Positions 35,703 to 44,334 of a stretch of 64,000 nucleotides of DNA are shown here, piece by piece (the stretch's first letter is position 1; each line of letters begins with the position of its first letter). This stretch comes from Arenimonas fontis (GTDB lineage Bacteria; Pseudomonadota; Gammaproteobacteria; Xanthomonadales; Xanthomonadaceae), in assembly GCF_008386465.1 (NCBI RefSeq), contig NZ_VUOD01000005.1, forward strand, positions 178,928-242,927. The letters run 5' to 3'. Under the pieces are notes generated by a model. That model worked only from the letters and a program-made list of their open reading frames with translations. It was not told where the DNA came from and did no database searches. The position numbers and the translations under genes were made by a program.

Positions 35703-35790
35703 GTTCTGACCCTTTGATCTGACCCTTTGATCTGACCCTTTGATCTGACCCTTTGATCTGACCCTTTGATCTGACCCTTTGATCTGACCC
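35703..35790. repeat. Tandem array of the 13-bp GATCTGACCCTTT unit (7 units)
   Basis: A leading variant GTTCTGACCCTTT is followed by GATC-containing units starting at 35716, 35729, 35742, 35755, 35768 and 35781; the last is cut to 10 bp. The array fills the spacer between the start of the lipoprotein gene and the end of the thioesterase gene, both on the minus strand. Because 13 is not divisible by 3, it encodes a 13-residue periodic peptide in open frames, which is not real coding. Confidence 0.97.
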
Positions 35791-35826
35791 CGGCGTTCGC
35801 TGATGCCGGCAGGGATGGATGGGGGT

Positions 35827-36276
35827 TCAGAGGCGGAAGGCGGCGAAGCGGCCGCTCAGCTCGGCCACGGTGGCGCCATCCGGCCCGCGCACGCACGCCT
35901 GCAGCATGGCCCGGGCCCGGCCGCGTTCGGCGAAGGCTCGCAGGAAGGCCGCCAGGTCGCTCTCCGGCGCCAGCCAGGCCTCGGCGGCCAGGTCGGCATA
36001 CAGCGGCTTGAGGTAGCGCAGCTGGCTGTCGGCGACGTAGACCTCGGCGTGCGGGTAACCGGCCCGGGCCAGTTCCAGGCTGAGCAGGCCCCAGCCGGCC
36101 AGGGTCATCAGCCCGGCCAGGCTGCCGCCGAAGGCGCAGCCCTTGTCGTTGACGTTGGCGGCCAGGGGCGCGTGCAGGTGCAGCACGCCGTCTTCCAGGC
36201 GCACCGCGCGCGCCTGCATCGCGGCCACCGGCGGCATCGCCCGGTAGTGGGCGTTGAGGGTTTCGATCGGGTCCAT
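35827..36276 (-). CDS. Hotdog-fold thioesterase-like protein (YiiD C-terminal type)
   Basis: 149 residues from ATG 36276; the longer frame overlaps hemD's upstream region. It begins MDPIETLNAHYRAMPPVAAM and carries NDKGCAFGGSLAGLMTLAGW, the helix-and-Gly pattern of the putative thioesterase domain found at the C-terminus of YiiD. Substrate unknown; these are usually acyl-CoA or acyl-ACP thioesterases. Divergent from hemD (38 bp between the starts), so the two share a short promoter region. Confidence 0.75.
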   Translation of the reverse strand: MDPIETLNAHYRAMPPVAAMQARAVRLEDGVLHLHAPLAANVNDKGCAFGGSLAGLMTLAGWGLLSLELARAGYPHAEVYVADSQLRYLKPLYADLAAEAWLAPESDLAAFLRAFAERGRARAMLQACVRGPDGATVAELSGRFAAFRL

Positions 36277-36314
36277 GCACTGCTTTATGCGGTGGGCTGT
36301 GCCAAGCTGGGGCC

Positions 36315-37094
36315 ATGCACGCTCAGCGCGAAGATGGCCCACTGGCCGGATGGTACGTCATCTCCCTGCGCCCTTCGGGCGGGCACGCGCCGGTGCGCCG
36401 TGCCGCCTCGGCACTGGGGGCGCGCACCTTGCCGGTGTCCACGCTGGCCCTGCGCGCGCTCGATCCCGGGCCGTCGCTGGCCGCGGCCCTGGCCTGCCCG
36501 GCGGTGGTGTTCACCAGTCCGGCGGCGGTGCGTTTCGCCCGCGCCCGGCAACCGCTGCAGCCGGCGCCGGGGCAGCGATGGTACGCGGTGGGTCGCGGTA
36601 CCGCGGCAGCCCTGCTGCGCGCGGGCGTCACCGGTGTGCTGGCGCCTGCGGGGCGCGGCGAATCGGAAACCCTGCTGGCCCTGCCGGGACTGGAAGCCGG
36701 CGGCGGCCGCGATGTCGGGGTGGTGACGGCGCCTGGCGGACGCGGCCTGATCGCCGAAGAACTGGGCCGGCGAGGCTTCCTGGTGCACCGTGCCGAGGTC
36801 TACCAGCGCGTGCCGGTGCGACCGCGCGCCGACCGGCTGGCGGCTCTCGCGGCCCTGCCGGAGAGCTCCGCCCTGCTGGTGAGCAGTCGGGAAGCCTTCG
36901 ACGGATTCTGGTCGCGGCTGGAGGCGCCGGTGAAGGAGACGCTGCAGCGACGGCCGGCCGTCGCCAGCAGTCCGCGCCTGGCCGCTTACCTCGCGGCATC
37001 GGGCTTCCGGCGCCTCGTGATGGCCGATGGGGCAATGCCGACGCAGATGCTGCGGGCGCTGGCAGCCGATGTGGGCGCGGGACGCTTCCGGTAG
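36315..37094 (+). CDS. hemD: Uroporphyrinogen-III synthase
   Basis: 259 residues, the usual size. It cyclises hydroxymethylbilane with D-ring inversion in haem and sirohaem synthesis. The family is poorly conserved; seen are the paired Rossmann-like halves: VVFTSPAAVRFARAR, YAVGRGTAAALLRAGVTGVL, ALPESSALLVSSREAFDGFW and ASSPRLAAYLAASGFRRLVM. Position before hemX and hemY clinches it. hemC is not in the window. Confidence 0.88.
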   Translation: MHAQREDGPLAGWYVISLRPSGGHAPVRRAASALGARTLPVSTLALRALDPGPSLAAALACPAVVFTSPAAVRFARARQPLQPAPGQRWYAVGRGTAAALLRAGVTGVLAPAGRGESETLLALPGLEAGGGRDVGVVTAPGGRGLIAEELGRRGFLVHRAEVYQRVPVRPRADRLAALAALPESSALLVSSREAFDGFWSRLEAPVKETLQRRPAVASSPRLAAYLAASGFRRLVMADGAMPTQMLRALAADVGAGRFR

Positions 37095-37127
37095 GATGTC
37101 TTCGCCTTCCTCATCGCCCACCGGGCC

Positions 37128-38138
37128 ATGAATTCCGTGCTCGACGAGACTTCCGATACGCCGCGTCCCAGGCACCGTTTCGGCGCGCTGGGATGGTTGC
37201 TGGTGCTGCTGGTGCTGGCCGCGATCATGGCCGGCGGCTGGCGATGGTGGTCTTCCCGCGCGCCGGCCAACGCCGGCCCCGATCTGAGTCCGGAAGCGCT
37301 GGACGCGCGCCTGCTCGAGGTCGAGCAGGCGGTCGCCAGCCTGCGTCGCACCCAGCAGGGCCTGGAACAACGGGTCGCCGATGCCCAGGCGCGGGCCGGG
37401 CTGCTGCGCGACGAGGTGCTGGCGGTGGGCGAACGCGCCGCCATCCTGGAGGACAGCCTGCGTGAACTCGGCGCCCAGGCCAGCGAGGGCACGGAAAGCC
37501 TTCGCCTGGACGAGGCGGAGCTGCTGCTGAGCCTGGCCCAGTCGCGCCTGGCCGTGGCCGGCGATCTCGAGGGCGCCATCCGCGCCACCGCCCTGGCCCA
37601 GCAGGCCCTGGCCCCGCTGACCTCGCCCGAGTACCTCAACCTGCGCCAGACCGTGGCCCGCGAGCTGGCCGCGCTGCAGGCCCTGCCCGACGACCCCCGC
37701 AGCCGCGCCGCCGGCGAACTGGACGCCCTGCAGGCGGCCCTGCCCGGCCTGGCCAGCCGCGCCCCGGGGGCCGATGCCGACACCCCCGCCGACACTTCGA
37801 CCTGGCGTCGCCTGGCCGACGCCGTGATCCAGGTCCGGCCCAGCCACGCCCAGGACCTGATTTCCCCCGACGACCGCGCTGCCGGCGAAGCCGCGCTCGG
37901 CCTGGAGCTGGCTCTGGCCCGTACCGCCCTTGAACGCCGCGACGAAACCGCCTTTCGCGCCGCGCTGCAGCGGGTGGAGCAGTGGCTGCTGCGGCTCTAC
38001 GCCGAGGACGAGGCCCTGCGCGCCGAGCGCGAACGGCTGGCCCGGCTCGGCCGCCTGAACCTGATGCCCGACCTGCCGGCCCGCGGCGTCGCCCTGCGGC
38101 AGCTGCGCGACCTGCGTCGAGGCAGGAGCGACCCATGA
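37128..38138 (+). CDS. hemX: HemX-like membrane protein
   Basis: 336 residues. One transmembrane helix near the N-terminus (LGWLLVLLVLAAIMAGGWRW), then a coiled-coil region (LLEVEQAVASLRRTQQGLEQ) and the HemX domain (ESLRLDEAELLLSLAQSRLA and DLEGAIRATALAQQALAPL). The family is often labelled uroporphyrinogen-III methyltransferase, but it lacks the SUMT fold; its role in haem synthesis is not defined. It starts 33 bp after hemD and overlaps hemY as ATGA. Confidence 0.9.
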   Translation: MNSVLDETSDTPRPRHRFGALGWLLVLLVLAAIMAGGWRWWSSRAPANAGPDLSPEALDARLLEVEQAVASLRRTQQGLEQRVADAQARAGLLRDEVLAVGERAAILEDSLRELGAQASEGTESLRLDEAELLLSLAQSRLAVAGDLEGAIRATALAQQALAPLTSPEYLNLRQTVARELAALQALPDDPRSRAAGELDALQAALPGLASRAPGADADTPADTSTWRRLADAVIQVRPSHAQDLISPDDRAAGEAALGLELALARTALERRDETAFRAALQRVEQWLLRLYAEDEALRAERERLARLGRLNLMPDLPARGVALRQLRDLRRGRSDP

Positions 38139-39382
38139 AGCTCTACCGCAGCCTTCTGCTGGGGCTGGTTCTGGCCCTGCTGGGCGCGCTGGCCTGGCAT
38201 TGGTTCTCGCAGGACCTGGGCGACGTGGTGGTGCGCTTCCGCGGCTTCACCTACAGCACCACCCTGGCCTTCGCGCTGACGGCCTGGCTGCTGCTGTGGT
38301 TCCTGCTGTGGGCCTTGTGGTGGCTGGTGCGCTTGCCGATCCGGGCCTGGCGCCGGCATGCGCGGGCGCAGGCCCGCAACCGCCTGGTCAATGGCCTGGA
38401 AGCCCTGCACCAGGGACGCTGGGCGCGCGCCGCCAGCCTGCTCGAACGCGCAGCCGCCGAGCGTCCGGAACGCGGCCTGGCCCTGCTGGGCGCGCGTCGC
38501 GCCGCCGCCGAAGCCGGCGACATGGAGGCTGCCGCCCGCCACCAGGCCGCGCTGCTCAAGCACGATCCCGGCGCCGCGGCGCTCGACCAGGCCGAACGGC
38601 TGCTGGCCCAGGGGCGCGCGGACGAAGCGCTGGCGGCACTGGCGAGCTGTCCCGCGCTGCCACCGCGCGGCCTGCGCCTGCAGGCCGAGGCCCTGGTCGC
38701 CGCCGGCCGCGCCGACGAAGCCCTGGCCCTGCTGCCGGCCCTGCGCCGGGAACAGGCCCTTGGTCACGCCGCCCTGGCCGAAGCGGAACTGCGTTACACG
38801 GCCGCCTCGCTAGGCCAAGCGCCGCAGTCGAACACCCTGATGCAGCGCTGGCGCGCCGTGCCCCCGAAGCTGGCGAACGAAGCCGAGGTGGTCGCCGCCT
38901 TCGCCCGGCGCGCGGCCCGGCTTGGCCTGGAAGAGGAAGGCGCCGAGGCCCTGGCCGCGGCGCTGGACACCCGCTGGGACGAAGGCCTGGCCGCCCTTTA
39001 CGGCGAACTGCCCGGCGGCCGCGGCGACGGCGCCAAGCGGTTGGCGCGCGCCGAAGCCTGGCTGGCGCAGCATCCGGACAGTCCCGGCCTGCTGTGCGGC
39101 CTGGCCCGCCTGTACATGGAGCAGGGCCAGTGGGCCCGCGCCGAGGACCACCTGCACCGTGCCCTCGCCCAGGGCGCCGGCGCCGAGGCCTGGGAGCTGC
39201 TGGGCCACGTGTTCGCCCACCACAACGACCCGCGCGCCGCCATCGCTTACGCCAACGCGCTGCGCGCCGGCCGCGGCGAGACGCCCTTGACCCTGGATGG
39301 CCGCAGCCTGCGGGAACAGATCGCCGACCAGGCCGTCGCCGAACTCCGCAACGAACACGGCCTCCCCCTGCTTCCCCGCTGA
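38135..39382 (+). CDS. hemY: HemY-like TPR membrane protein
   Basis: 415 residues from ATG 38135, overlapping the hemX stop and preceded by GGCAGGAGCG. Two transmembrane helices (LLLGLVLALLGALAWHWF; TLAFALTAWLLLWFLLWALW) are followed by a cytoplasmic TPR region (ARAASLLERAAAERPERGLA; CGLARLYMEQGQWARAEDHL). This is the proteobacterial HemY of the hemDXY operon, not the protoporphyrinogen oxidase sometimes given that symbol. Its stop TGA is formed by a T plus the first two bases of the 13-bp repeat array that follows. Confidence 0.9.
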   Translation: MKLYRSLLLGLVLALLGALAWHWFSQDLGDVVVRFRGFTYSTTLAFALTAWLLLWFLLWALWWLVRLPIRAWRRHARAQARNRLVNGLEALHQGRWARAASLLERAAAERPERGLALLGARRAAAEAGDMEAAARHQAALLKHDPGAAALDQAERLLAQGRADEALAALASCPALPPRGLRLQAEALVAAGRADEALALLPALRREQALGHAALAEAELRYTAASLGQAPQSNTLMQRWRAVPPKLANEAEVVAAFARRAARLGLEEEGAEALAAALDTRWDEGLAALYGELPGGRGDGAKRLARAEAWLAQHPDSPGLLCGLARLYMEQGQWARAEDHLHRALAQGAGAEAWELLGHVFAHHNDPRAAIAYANALRAGRGETPLTLDGRSLREQIADQAVAELRNEHGLPLLPR

Positions 39383-39505
39383 TCTGACCCTTTGATCTGA
39401 CCCTTTGATCTGACCCTTTGATCTGACCCTTTGATCTGACCCTTTGATCTGACCCTTTGATCTGACCCTTTGATCTGACCCTAGGGTCAGAACAAAGGGT
39501 CGGAA
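39381..39505. repeat. 13-bp repeat array (8 units) ending in an inverted copy
   Basis: GATC units begin at 39381, 39394, 39407, 39420, 39433, 39446, 39459 and 39472. The last runs through CCCTAGGG into the inverted unit AGGGTCAGAACAAAGGGTC, the same inverted tail as in the 16.2-kb palindrome. It sits between the convergent stops of hemY and the thiolase gene, where a bidirectional terminator would be expected. The hemY stop codon lies in the first unit. Confidence 0.97.
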
Positions 39506-39520
39506 CAGGCCGGGATGGGG

Positions 39521-40807
39521 TCAGCGTTCGAGGATGGCGGCGACGCCCATGCCGCCGGCGGTGCAGATGCTGATGAGGGCGCGGCCGCTGCCCTTCTCCT
39601 TCAGCAGCTTGGCGGCGGTGGCGACAATGCGGGCGCCAGTGGCGGCGAAGGGGTGGCCGAGGGCCAGGGAGCTGCCGACCACGTTGAGCTTCGAGCGGTC
39701 GATGCTGCCCAGCGGCGCCTCCAGGCCCAGCTTCTCCTTGCAGAACACCGGATCCTCCCAGGCCTTGAGCGTGCACAGCACCTGTGCGGCGAAGGCCTCG
39801 TGGATCTCGTAGAAATCGAAGTCCTGCAGCTTCAGCCCGTTGCGCTGGAGCAGCTGCGCCACCGCCCAGCACGGCGCCATCAGCAGGCCCTCGCCGTGCA
39901 CGAAGTCCACCGCCGCCACCTGCGCGTCCACGAACCAGGCCTGCACCTCCCGGCCATGCGCTGCCGCCCATTCCTCGCTGGCCAGCAGCGCCGCCGAGGC
40001 GCCGTCGGTGAGCGGGGTGGAATTGCCGGCGGTCAGCGTGCCCTGGCCGGAAGTCTTGTCGAAAGCCGGCTTCAGCGTCGCCAGTTTCTCCGGAGTGGTG
40101 TCGGGGCGCAGGATGTTGTCGCGCTCGACGCCGCGAAAGGGCACCACCAGGTCCTGATAGAAGCCGCGCTCATAGGCCAGCGCCGCCTTGCTGTGCGATT
40201 CGTAGGCCAACTGGTCCTGGGCCTCGCGGCTGATCTTCCACTCCCTGGCCATCATCTCGCAGTGCTCGCCCATGGATTTGCCGGTGCGCGGCTCGCCCAC
40301 GCCGGGGAATTCCGGCTTGAGCTCGGAGAAGGAAAAGCCCTTGAAGGCACGCAGCCGCTGCCCGAAGGTCCTGGCCATGTTGGCGTCGAGCAGGCGCCGG
40401 CGCAGGCGCTTGTTCACCGCGATCGGCACGTCGGAGGTGGTGTCGCTGCCGCCGCCGATGCCGGCCTCGATCTGGCCCAGGGCGATCTTGTTGGCGACGT
40501 GGATGACGGTGTCCAGCGAGGTGCCGCAGGCGCGTTGCATGGTGATGCCCGGCGTCTGCGGCGACAGGCCCGAGCTGAGCGCCGCCTCGCGGCCGATGTT
40601 CCAGTCGCTGCTGTGCTTGAGCACCGCGCCCATGGCCACTTCGCCCAGGGTCTCGCCGTGCAGCCCGAACTTCTCCACCAGCGCGCCCAGTGCCTTGATG
40701 GACATGCCCAGGTTGCCGACGTCGTGGTAGGCGGTGTTGTTGCGGCAGAAGGGAATGCGAACGCCGCCGAGAACGGCGACACGACGGGCGGACGGCATCT
40801 GGCTCAC
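39521..40807 (-). CDS. Acetyl-CoA C-acyltransferase (FadI-like thiolase)
   Basis: 428 residues, FadI size. Degradative thiolases cleave 3-ketoacyl-CoA in beta-oxidation. Seen: nucleophile Cys in GITMQRACGTSLDTVIHVAN, catalytic His in FYEIHEAFAAQVL, second His in GSSLALGHPFAATGARIV, and terminal Cys in ALISICTAGGMGVAAILE. N-terminus RRVAVLGGVRIPFCRNNTAY. No fadJ is nearby, so it may work in another acyl-CoA pathway. Divergent from the unknown gene at 40894. Confidence 0.9.
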   Translation of the reverse strand: MSQMPSARRVAVLGGVRIPFCRNNTAYHDVGNLGMSIKALGALVEKFGLHGETLGEVAMGAVLKHSSDWNIGREAALSSGLSPQTPGITMQRACGTSLDTVIHVANKIALGQIEAGIGGGSDTTSDVPIAVNKRLRRRLLDANMARTFGQRLRAFKGFSFSELKPEFPGVGEPRTGKSMGEHCEMMAREWKISREAQDQLAYESHSKAALAYERGFYQDLVVPFRGVERDNILRPDTTPEKLATLKPAFDKTSGQGTLTAGNSTPLTDGASAALLASEEWAAAHGREVQAWFVDAQVAAVDFVHGEGLLMAPCWAVAQLLQRNGLKLQDFDFYEIHEAFAAQVLCTLKAWEDPVFCKEKLGLEAPLGSIDRSKLNVVGSSLALGHPFAATGARIVATAAKLLKEKGSGRALISICTAGGMGVAAILER

Positions 40808-40893
40808 TCCTTGGGGCTCGACTGGAATGCGACGGAAAGGCCCGGGCGACGGGCGCCACGGTTAGAATCGCGATCATAACCCGACGCCACCGT

Positions 40894-41775
40894 ATGCTCA
40901 TGGCCGATTCCGTGATCTGCTGCCTCGGCGCGCTCGCCCTGGAACTGACGCCGGGCACCCGCGCCGGCCGCGAGGCCCTGCCTGCCGAGGCCGCCGGTCG
41001 GCTGGCCGCGCTGGTGGCACGCGACCTAGGCGACATCGCCCCCGGCGCCGCCGCGCTCGACCTGGGCCTGGTGGCGGCGCTGTTCGATCCGGTGGAACTG
41101 CTGCGCCCCGGCTACCCGCTGCACGGCGAGCTGGAACGCCTGGTGGCACGCGCGCCCGGCGCCGCCGGCGGCCGGGTGATCGGCTTCGGCACCGGTGCCG
41201 AGGGCTTGCCCGGCCCGCTCAGGCCCAACCCCGACTACGCTGGCGGCCCGCTGCGCCTGCTGCCCTTCCTGCTGCGCGGCCCGGCCGACGCGCTGGCGCC
41301 GGTGGCCGAACGCCTCGAACAAACCCTGCTGGACACCGGCATGGCCGGCGCGGAAACGGCCCTGGCGGCCCAGGACGGCTTTGCCGCCAAAATCGAGCAC
41401 GCCCGCCTGATGACCCTGGACGACCTGGCCGCCATGACCGCCCTGCAGTACGAACACGCCGGCCTGGCACCGCTGTGGCCGCTGCTGGAAACGGCGCTGT
41501 TCACCCCCGAACGCGAGGTCTGGCTGGACGCCCCGCCCGAACCCCTGCTGCGCCTGGCCGGCGGCGAGGCGCGCATGGCCCTGCTGGACATCGACGCCTG
41601 GTCGGAAGGCGGCTTTGCCCCCACCGGCCTGGACGCCGCCGCCCTGGGCCGCAGCTACGAGCACTTCCAGCGCCGGCAGCGGCAACTGGCGGCGGTGCTG
41701 GAAGCGCATGGCATCCCGGTCACCTTCGACCACTGCCCGGCGGGGCGCGACCCACGCGAGATCCTGCGCGCCTGA
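40894..41775 (+). CDS. Conserved-looking protein of unknown function
   Basis: 293 residues from ATG 40894 (an in-frame ATG at 40900 is also possible). I do not recognise it. It is rich in Ala, Leu and Gly, without signal peptide or membrane segment, and has a long helical middle (ADALAPVAERLEQTLLDTGM) and a defined C-terminus (FQRRQRQLAAVLEAHGIPVT then FDHCPAGRDP). Strong codon bias like its neighbours and clean flanks indicate a real gene. It precedes two glycosyltransferase genes at a 100-bp distance, which says little about function. Confidence 0.6.
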   Translation: MLMADSVICCLGALALELTPGTRAGREALPAEAAGRLAALVARDLGDIAPGAAALDLGLVAALFDPVELLRPGYPLHGELERLVARAPGAAGGRVIGFGTGAEGLPGPLRPNPDYAGGPLRLLPFLLRGPADALAPVAERLEQTLLDTGMAGAETALAAQDGFAAKIEHARLMTLDDLAAMTALQYEHAGLAPLWPLLETALFTPEREVWLDAPPEPLLRLAGGEARMALLDIDAWSEGGFAPTGLDAAALGRSYEHFQRRQRQLAAVLEAHGIPVTFDHCPAGRDPREILRA

Positions 41776-41877
41776 GCGCACGCCCCTGGACGCCGAGGTC
41801 CGGCGGCGCGCATCCAGGCCGGCCCGCGCCCGCCCGCATCCCTGGGTTTCCCCCGCCCTCGGCTAGAATCGCCGGTC

Positions 41878-42693
41878 ATGGCAGCGCTCCCCCTCACCCT
41901 GGCGGTCATCACCCACAACGAGGCCGACTGCATCGGGCGCTGCCTGGACAGCGTGCCCTTCGCGGCCGAGAAACTGGTGGTGGACAGCCTCAGCGACGAC
42001 GACACGGTGGCGGTGGCGCGCGCCCACGGCGCCCGCGTGGTCGAACAGGCCTGGCTGGGCTTCGGCCCGCAGCGCAACTTCGCCAGCACCCAGGCCAGCC
42101 ACGACTGGATCCTGGTGCTGGATGCCGACGAATACCTCTCGCCAGAACTGGCGAAGGAACTGCAGGAAGGCCTGCCCGCCCTGATGGCCGGCGACGCGCC
42201 CGCCGCCATCCTTCGCCGGCGCACGCTCTACATGGGCAAGCCGATGCGCTGGTACCGCCCGGCCGTCGGCGAGCGCCTGGCCCGGCTCTACCACCGCGGC
42301 CGCGCCCGCTGGACCGAGGCCCGCGTGCATGAATCGCTGCGCTACGAAGGCCGCGCCGCCGAGTTCCGCGCCCCGTTCGAGCACGTCAACAACCCGACCC
42401 TGGCGCACAAGCAGCTCAAGGTGCTGCGCTACGCCGAACTGAAGTGCCGCGACTGGCTGGACAAGGGCAAGCCGGCGCGCATGTGGCAGGCGCCGCTGGT
42501 ATACCCGGCCGCCTTCCTCAAGGACTACCTGCTGCGCCTGGGCTGCCTGGACGGCTGGCGCGGCTTCGTCATCTCGCACACCGCGGCCAGCTACGCGCTG
42601 TACAAGCGCCTGCGCTACTACGAGATGAAGGCCAACCCCGACTCGGTCGCGCAGGCAGCCCGGGTCCTGAAGCGCCACGGAGTGGACCGCTGA
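41878..42693 (+). CDS. Glycosyltransferase family 2 (WaaE/KdtX-like, LPS core)
   Basis: 271 residues. GT-A fold: LTLAVITHNEADCIGRCLDS, VVDSLSDDDTVAVARAHGAR, and the metal-binding DxD-like ILVLDADEYLSPELAKEL. The later RRTLYMGKPMRWYRPAVGER and ARVHESLRYEGRAAEFRAPF match the WaaE/KdtX group that adds glucose to the LPS inner core. It acts on the cytoplasmic face of the inner membrane. Its stop overlaps the start of the next gene (TGATG), so both work in one envelope-glycan pathway. Confidence 0.85.
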   Translation: MAALPLTLAVITHNEADCIGRCLDSVPFAAEKLVVDSLSDDDTVAVARAHGARVVEQAWLGFGPQRNFASTQASHDWILVLDADEYLSPELAKELQEGLPALMAGDAPAAILRRRTLYMGKPMRWYRPAVGERLARLYHRGRARWTEARVHESLRYEGRAAEFRAPFEHVNNPTLAHKQLKVLRYAELKCRDWLDKGKPARMWQAPLVYPAAFLKDYLLRLGCLDGWRGFVISHTAASYALYKRLRYYEMKANPDSVAQAARVLKRHGVDR

Positions 42694-43727
42694 TGAGCGG
42701 CAAGCGATACCTGCTGTACGGGTCGGAACGTTACGCCCTGGCGATCCTGCGGCCGCTGCAGGAGGCGATCCGCGCCCGCGGTGGCGAGGCCGCCTGGTTC
42801 TTCGACGGCCCCGGCGCCGAGGATCTGCGCCCGGACGAGCGCCTGCTGACGGTGCAGGACGTTCGGCAATGGCGGCCACTGGCGGTGATCACCTCCAGCA
42901 ACGCCGTGCCGCATTTCTTTCCCGGCGTGAAGGTGGAAACCTTCCACGGTTTCGACGCCGGCAAGCCGCGGCACATCTACATCCGCGGCTTCTTCGACCT
43001 TTACTGCACGACCGGCCCGGGCGACACCGCCAGGTTCCAGGTCCTGGCCGACAGGCTGGGGCATTTTTCGGTGGCGGAAACCGGCTGGCCCAAGCTCGAC
43101 CCCTTCATGCGCGAGATCGCCGGGCCGCTGCCGCCGGTGCGCGAGCGGCCGGTGATCCTTTACCACTCGACTTTCTCGCCCTCCTGGAGTGCCGCCGAGA
43201 CGCTGTACGGGGAAGTGAAGCGGCTTTCCCGCGACGGGCGCTGGCGCTGGATCGTCAGCTTCCACCCGAAGATGAACCGGGCCACCCGCGAGAAGTTCAT
43301 CGCCCTGCAGAACGAGCACCTGCGCTTCGCCGACAACGACAACATCCTGGAGCTGTTCCCGCAGGTGGACATGATGTGCTCGGACACCTCGTCCGCGCTA
43401 AACGAGTTCCTGCTGACCGGCAAGCCGGTCGTGACCTTCCGCAACCGGCGGCCGGGGCCGCAGCTGATAGACATCGCCGACCCGGCCCAGTTCGAGCCGG
43501 CCATCGAGCAGGCGCTGTCGCGGCCGCCGGTGCTGATGCGGGCCATCCGCGAGTACGCCGACTCCATCCACCCTTACCGCGACGGCCGTTCCAGCGAGCG
43601 GGTGCTGGAGGCGATAGACGCCTTCGTCGCCGCCGGCGGCCGCAACCGCCGGCCCAAGCCGGCGAACCTGTGGCGCAAGTTCAAGATCCGCCGCCGGATC
43701 GGCTACTGGGGGCCGGCACGGTGGTGA
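42693..43727 (+). CDS. CDP-glycerol glycerophosphotransferase-like protein
   Basis: 344 residues from ATG 42693. The fold is GT-B-like, with VITSSNAVPHFFPGVKVETF then HGFDAG, ILYHSTFSPSWSAAETLYGE, WIVSFHPKMNRATREKFIAL and MMCSDTSSALNEFLLTGKPV, the pattern of TagB/TagF glycerophosphotransferases. In Gram-negatives such proteins modify LPS or capsule; the substrate is unknown. Coupled to the preceding GT2 gene by a TGATG overlap. A basic tail (RRPKPANLWRKFKIRRRIGY) could hold it to the membrane. Confidence 0.8.
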   Translation: MSGKRYLLYGSERYALAILRPLQEAIRARGGEAAWFFDGPGAEDLRPDERLLTVQDVRQWRPLAVITSSNAVPHFFPGVKVETFHGFDAGKPRHIYIRGFFDLYCTTGPGDTARFQVLADRLGHFSVAETGWPKLDPFMREIAGPLPPVRERPVILYHSTFSPSWSAAETLYGEVKRLSRDGRWRWIVSFHPKMNRATREKFIALQNEHLRFADNDNILELFPQVDMMCSDTSSALNEFLLTGKPVVTFRNRRPGPQLIDIADPAQFEPAIEQALSRPPVLMRAIREYADSIHPYRDGRSSERVLEAIDAFVAAGGRNRRPKPANLWRKFKIRRRIGYWGPARW

Positions 43728-43743
43728 AGGCGCGGCGCGGCGA

Positions 43744-44205
43744 TCAGCGCCCGCGCGGCAGGGCGGCTTCGTACATGCGGTAACCGGCGTCCACCATGCC
43801 CAGGGATTCATAGGTGCGCTGGGCGCCTTCGTTGTGGCGCTCCACGTACAGGCGCAGCCCGCAGACGCCGGGCATCGCTTTGGCCAGCTCCCACACATGG
43901 CGGTAGAGCGCCCGGAACACGCCCTGGCGCCGATGCTCCGGCGGGACGTAGACGCTCTGGATCCACCACCAGTCGCCATTGCGCCAGTCGCTCCACTCGT
44001 AGGTGAGCATCAGCGTGCCGACCGGCTGACCGTCGCGCTCGGCGATGAAGTAGGCGCCGCGGGTGGGGTTTTCGAAGATGCCGCGGACGCCGGCTTCTAC
44101 GGCGGCGGGGTCGAGGCGCTTTTGCTCGGTTTCCCAGGCCATGGCCTGGGCCCAATCGGCCAGTAGCGCTGATTCGGTCGAACTTGCGGGACGGCATCTA
44201 AACAT
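43744..44205 (-). CDS. GNAT-family N-acetyltransferase
   Basis: 153 residues. Seen: acetyl-CoA-binding motif VYVPPEHRRQGVFRALYRHV, with QGV replacing the more usual QGxG/A, preceded by PVGTLMLTYEWSDWRNGDWW and followed by LRLYVERHNEGAQRTYESLG. The acceptor is unknown. Minus strand, 129 bp beyond ntrC, convergent with the glycerophosphotransferase gene. No sign of degeneration. Confidence 0.88.
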   Translation of the reverse strand: MFRCRPASSTESALLADWAQAMAWETEQKRLDPAAVEAGVRGIFENPTRGAYFIAERDGQPVGTLMLTYEWSDWRNGDWWWIQSVYVPPEHRRQGVFRALYRHVWELAKAMPGVCGLRLYVERHNEGAQRTYESLGMVDAGYRMYEAALPRGR

Positions 44206-44334
44206 GGATCACCCGGCATCAATTGCGCGCCCGATGGAACGCGCGTCAGGCACTGCTTCAAGAATCGATTGCGCTCTGGTTGCAAGTCGCGCGTCGCTGG
44301 CAGTTGCGCTCGGCATTGGCGCTGTGGTCGATTG

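Noticed and set aside
35703..35790. CRISPR array
   Set aside because: The arrays are 13-bp direct repeats with no spacers, and no cas genes are in the window.
35684..36316. Frame with periodic peptide RSKGQIKGSDQRV
   Set aside because: The periodic peptide comes from reading the 13-bp repeat in all three frames; 3 x 13 bp gives a 13-residue period. It is not a protein repeat.
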